A stretch of 64,000 nt of DNA from Candidatus Kouleothrix ribensis (GTDB taxonomy: Bacteria > Chloroflexota > Chloroflexia > Chloroflexales > Roseiflexaceae): positions 3,286,001-3,350,000 of the forward strand of contig JADKGW010000001.1 in NCBI GenBank assembly GCA_016722075.1, given 5' to 3'. The first letter of the stretch is position 1; each line of letters starts with the position of its first letter. Below, piece by piece: positions 61,205-64,000 of the stretch. Under the pieces are notes generated by a model. It was not told the DNA's origin and ran no database searches. It worked only from the letters and a program-made list of their open reading frames with translations. A program made the translations under genes and the position numbers.

Positions 61205-63373
61205 TTAGCGCCCAATCAGCGGCACAAACAGGCGCATGCCCTGGTCGGGCGGGGGCGTCGGCGTTGGGGCCGCGTCGGGCAGCGCGATCGGCGGGGAGAA
61301 CGCCGACGTATTCCCGAGCGCGTCGGTCTGCGTGGCCGTCAGGTATGGGCCATACAGGCCGCCTGAGTCGAGCTGGAGCGCGAAGGCGCCATTGCCACCG
61401 GCGATGATCATGCCCACATAGTAGCGGCCCTCGTCGCCACTATCGGTGAACAGCTCGATCCGGCAGGCCGAGCAGCTGCTGCCGCTCACGATCGTGCCGG
61501 CCAGCTTGCCAAGCTGCGGCGGGTCGAGCGCGCCGTTGCCGCCGCCGAGCAGCTGAATACCGAGGCCCTGGTTGTCGCTGATGCTGTTCGACAGGATGCG
61601 GTTCGCGCTGCCGCTGAACACCGTCACGCCGGCAGCCAGGTTCGAGAACACCTGGTTGTTGGTGAGCAGCGCCTCGCTGGTGTCGGAGATGACGATCCCG
61701 CCGCGGATGGCGCACTCTGCCCAAGGCCCGGCGCCACCGCCATTCTGAACCACCAGGTTGCGATCGATCGTGGCGTTGCGGCCGATCGCGCACAGGCCCG
61801 AGCGGCCGTTGGCCTCGAGCGTGTTGCTCATCACGGTGGTGTTGCTGCCCAGCAGCAGCACGCCCGAGTGCTGGTTGTTGGCGATCAGGTTGTTCGGCCC
61901 GAGCGTGTTGTCGTTGCCGCCGATGCGCACGCCATTCGACTGATTGCCGAGCCGGGTATGCCCGTCGGCGCCGACGCCGATCAAGTTGCCGAGCACGCGG
62001 TTGTTCGGCGCGTCGATGCGGATGCCGCCCAGCCCATTGTATGCGATCACATTGCCCGCAGCGGCGGTTGTATCGCCGACCTGATTGGCCTGCGCCCCGG
62101 CGGTGATCAGCAGGCCCTGGCGATAGTTGCCGGCCGGGCCGTTGCCGCTGGTGTCGGTGCCGATGTAGTTGCCGAGCACCAGATTGCCGGTTGTACTCGT
62201 GTCGGACATGTAGATGCCCTGGCCGAATGCGGTCGCAACAGCTCCATTGCCCGAAATGACATTGCGCAGCACCGGGCTAGGGCCGCCGATGCGATTATTC
62301 TGCGCGCCACGCACTACGAACACCCCGCCGCTCTGGTTGCCCAGCGGGGTGTGCCCATCGGCGGCCAGGCCGATCACATTCCCGGCCACAGTCGTGTCAA
62401 CCGCGCCGTCGAGGTACACGCCAATGTCGTTCCCCGACACCAGGTTGCCCTGGTTGGCGCCGCCGACCAGGGTATCGCGCGCGCCGCCGCTGATCATAAT
62501 GCCTGCCACCTTATTGGCCAGGCGCGCCTGGCCGCTGGCGTCGGTGCCAATCCAGTTATTCGCGATCGTGTTTGCGCGTGTGCCCGCGCCCTGCACCAGA
62601 ATGCCCGAGTGCTCGTTGCCGCCGATCAGGTTGCGCGCCGCCGGGCTGGCCCCGCCGATCAGGTTGTCGTGCGCGCCGTTGCGGATCTCGATGCCGAAGT
62701 AGCTCGCGGCCGCAGCCGGCCCGCCGGCCGCACCAACGCCCACATAGCAGCCAGCCACCTGGTTCAACGCCGCAGCCGGCCCATCGATCACGATCGCGTC
62801 GTCGTAGAAGCTCACGAGCGTCAGGCCGCGAATGCTATTCTGCGCCGAGGTGATTGTGAGGCCATTGCTCAGGCCAGGCGCCTCGTACACCTGGTAGCCG
62901 TCGATCACAATGCTGGGATGGCCGGCCGCGCCGCCGGGCTGGCTGTCGCCAGCGATCGTGAGGCTGCCGCGCGCAAGGTTGGGCAGCGCCCTGGCGCCCA
63001 GGCTGATCGTCCAGGTGCCGCTGGCGCTGCTGTAGCCCCGATCGCTGGTGGGAATGGCGAAGCCGATCGTCAGTGGCGTGGTGCCGGGTGTAGCATTAGC
63101 AGCCAGCAGCGCCTCGCGCAGCGAGATCAGGCCATCTGGGCCGGGCTGGCCGGCCAGCGCGTCGAACGAGGCCGTGTTGCCGTCGGCGAGATCGGCCGTG
63201 CCGGTGACGGAGATGGCGGTTAGCGGCGTCGCGGCAGCGGCCCCGGCGCGGGGCGCCGCAGTGGTAGGGGTATGCGCAGATACGTGGGGCATCGCTGGCC
63301 CACCGAGCAGCAGCAACACAGCCATGAGCAGCGCCGTGGCGCGGCCGCCGGGCATGTGGCGCTTCATGGGCAT
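61205..63373 (-). CDS. secreted parallel beta-helix repeat protein (NosD-like)
   Basis: A 722-residue secreted protein. A signal peptide (ATALLMAVLLLLGGPAMPHVSA) is followed by many right-handed beta-helix turns of about 22-60 residues containing NxIxGN, GN.IG and NLIGGN patterns, often with GTDASGQ or GLAADGHT loops. It ends MRLFVPLIGR. Such proteins bind or cleave polysaccharides or act as surface adhesins; no catalytic site is clear. ATG 63373 has AAGGAG upstream; a second ATG lies two codons later. The Asn/Gly-rich turns are partly near-identical, so internal duplication is likely. Confidence 0.9.
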   Translation of the reverse strand: MPMKRHMPGGRATALLMAVLLLLGGPAMPHVSAHTPTTAAPRAGAAAATPLTAISVTGTADLADGNTASFDALAGQPGPDGLISLREALLAANATPGTTPLTIGFAIPTSDRGYSSASGTWTISLGARALPNLARGSLTIAGDSQPGGAAGHPSIVIDGYQVYEAPGLSNGLTITSAQNSIRGLTLVSFYDDAIVIDGPAAALNQVAGCYVGVGAAGGPAAAASYFGIEIRNGAHDNLIGGASPAARNLIGGNEHSGILVQGAGTRANTIANNWIGTDASGQARLANKVAGIMISGGARDTLVGGANQGNLVSGNDIGVYLDGAVDTTVAGNVIGLAADGHTPLGNQSGGVFVVRGAQNNRIGGPSPVLRNVISGNGAVATAFGQGIYMSDTSTTGNLVLGNYIGTDTSGNGPAGNYRQGLLITAGAQANQVGDTTAAAGNVIAYNGLGGIRIDAPNNRVLGNLIGVGADGHTRLGNQSNGVRIGGNDNTLGPNNLIANNQHSGVLLLGSNTTVMSNTLEANGRSGLCAIGRNATIDRNLVVQNGGGAGPWAECAIRGGIVISDTSEALLTNNQVFSNLAAGVTVFSGSANRILSNSISDNQGLGIQLLGGGNGALDPPQLGKLAGTIVSGSSCSACRIELFTDSGDEGRYYVGMIIAGGNGAFALQLDSGGLYGPYLTATQTDALGNTSAFSPPIALPDAAPTPTPPPDQGMRLFVPLIGR

Positions 63374-63545
63374 GGGTCTCTCCTTAGCGGAGCACGCCAT
63401 GGCGCGTGGTAGAGCGACGGGAAACAGAAACCTGGTAGCCGAACATCGACGGTTGCAGGGTGCCACCTGCCCACTGCCTGCTGCCGGTGCCCGTCGCAGC
63501 GAATATGATGAGCATTATACGCGCTCGATCAGCGATATTCAAGTT

Positions 63546-63657
63546 AAAAAAGCGTTCGTGGGTTACGCTATGCTCACGCCACTCAAGTAAAAACGTATTT
63601 ACGCACTACGCGCTATTCGCACCACTCGGGCAAAAAAACAGCGTTTAGGCGTTATGC
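63546..63657. repeat. imperfect ~43 bp repeats with A-runs
   Basis: Three blocks spaced about 43 bases apart, each beginning with an A-run (63546, 63589, 63632), then GCGTT or CGTATTT, TACGC/TACGCG, CTAT and CACCACTC or CACGCCACTC. The third block is partial. The 441-base gap 63374-63814 contains these, the icd promoter and nothing else I can name. Confidence 0.6.
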
Positions 63658-63722
63658 CATCACCAAACGCTGCTGGTGAGCTGGGGGCGTGTGGGCAGCG
63701 TGGCGGCACAGTGGCCCTGTAA

Positions 63723-63731
63723 TGTTATAAT
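63723..63731 (+). promoter_or_regulatory. extended -10 promoter (TGT TATAAT)
   Basis: Perfect TATAAT at 63726-63731 with TGT before it, about 84 bases upstream of the isocitrate dehydrogenase ATG. Confidence 0.65.
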
Positions 63732-63814
63732 AGTGCGCGCCTGCATGCCGGCCCGGCCTGGCACCAGGCCAACCATGCCTCGAGAATCGCAACACGAACC
63801 ATAAAGGAGACCGT

Positions 63815-64000
63815 ATGACCGCGTCAAGCGCACAGGTTCCAGCCGGCAAGGCGATCACGATTAAGAGCGGCATGCTGAGCGTGCCCGACATGCCGATCAT
63901 CCCGTTCGTTGAGGGCGACGGCACTGGGCCTGATATCTGGCGGGCCAGCGTGCGCGTGTTCGATGCGGCCGTCGCGCAGGCCTACGGCGGCAAGCGTAAG
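63815..64000 (+). CDS. icd: NADP-dependent isocitrate dehydrogenase, N-terminal part
   Basis: The first 62 codons of a gene that runs off the window. The frame begins MTASSAQVPAGK and contains the family-typical IIPFVEGDGTGPDIWRASVRVFDAAV, near-identical in layout to bacterial NADP-isocitrate dehydrogenases. AAGGAG precedes ATG 63815. The rest of the active site is outside the window. Confidence 0.9.
   Translation, partial: MTASSAQVPAGKAITIKSGMLSVPDMPIIPFVEGDGTGPDIWRASVRVFDAAVAQAYGGKRK

Noticed and set aside
63652..63924. Minus-strand frame across the icd start
   Set aside because: Opposite to a clear gene start and its promoter.

Overview
This 64 kb window is a GC-rich bacterial chromosome segment with no rRNA, tRNA, CRISPR array, prophage or complete insertion sequence that I could see. 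It most resembles a filamentous Chloroflexota (class Chloroflexia, Roseiflexus/Kouleothrix-like). That is an inference from three things: the mix of polyphosphate glucokinase, chained receiver/GGDEF/SpoIIE signalling proteins and HAS-barrel and DUF58 proteins; a secreted beta-helix protein ending in a short Leu-Phe-Val-Pro-Leu type tail; and numerous GC-rich hairpin repeats between genes. No 16S or marker tree was available to test it.

Layout. 1-10 kb is a signalling block: a phosphatase fused to a secretion-ATPase-like domain, a membrane sensor, a 12-copy palindromic repeat array, a CheY-like regulator, a hybrid histidine kinase, a receiver-GGDEF protein and a degenerate receiver. 10-12.2 kb has a lipid kinase and an ECF sigma/anti-sigma pair. 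12.4-22.3 kb is redox and sugar metabolism: a glutaredoxin-thioredoxin reductase fusion, glucose dehydrogenase, a GH63-like glucosidase, a GH133 debranching enzyme and polyphosphate glucokinase. It is interrupted by a MITE-like element and a lower-GC oxidoreductase. 22.4-29.4 kb holds hydrolases, a DinB-like protein, a CopC-CopD copper protein and peptide deformylase. 29.7-32.8 kb has exopolysaccharide glycosyltransferases and a cyclodeaminase. 33.6-36.3 kb has an ABC-F ATPase with an attenuator-like leader, then a large GC repeat. 37.3-43.5 kb is a 2057-residue alpha-2-macroglobulin.

43.8-48.8 kb is a minus-strand run containing two apparently inactive enzymes: a pseudokinase with an SH3 domain and a sirtuin lacking its catalytic His. 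The sirtuin gene is followed, with overlaps, by DUF402 and GNAT acetyltransferase genes. 49.6-53.6 kb has an RsbW-like/SpoIIE-like partner-switching pair, a HAS-barrel protein and a DUF58 protein. 53.7-57.5 kb is the purine cluster purM-purC-purE-purK with a small opposite-strand gene inside it. 57.7-64 kb has a thioredoxin-like protein, PspC, RodA, a methyltransferase, a secreted beta-helix protein and the start of isocitrate dehydrogenase.

Many transcription units start with an extended -10 box (TGN followed by TATAAT or a close variant), which helped set several starts. Intergenic DNA is rich in repeats: the 4.5-5.0 kb palindrome array, three copies of a long GC-rich element near 21, 36 and 49 kb, a six-copy 37-38 bp tandem array, and three copies of a short element centred on an AGCATGCT-type palindrome.
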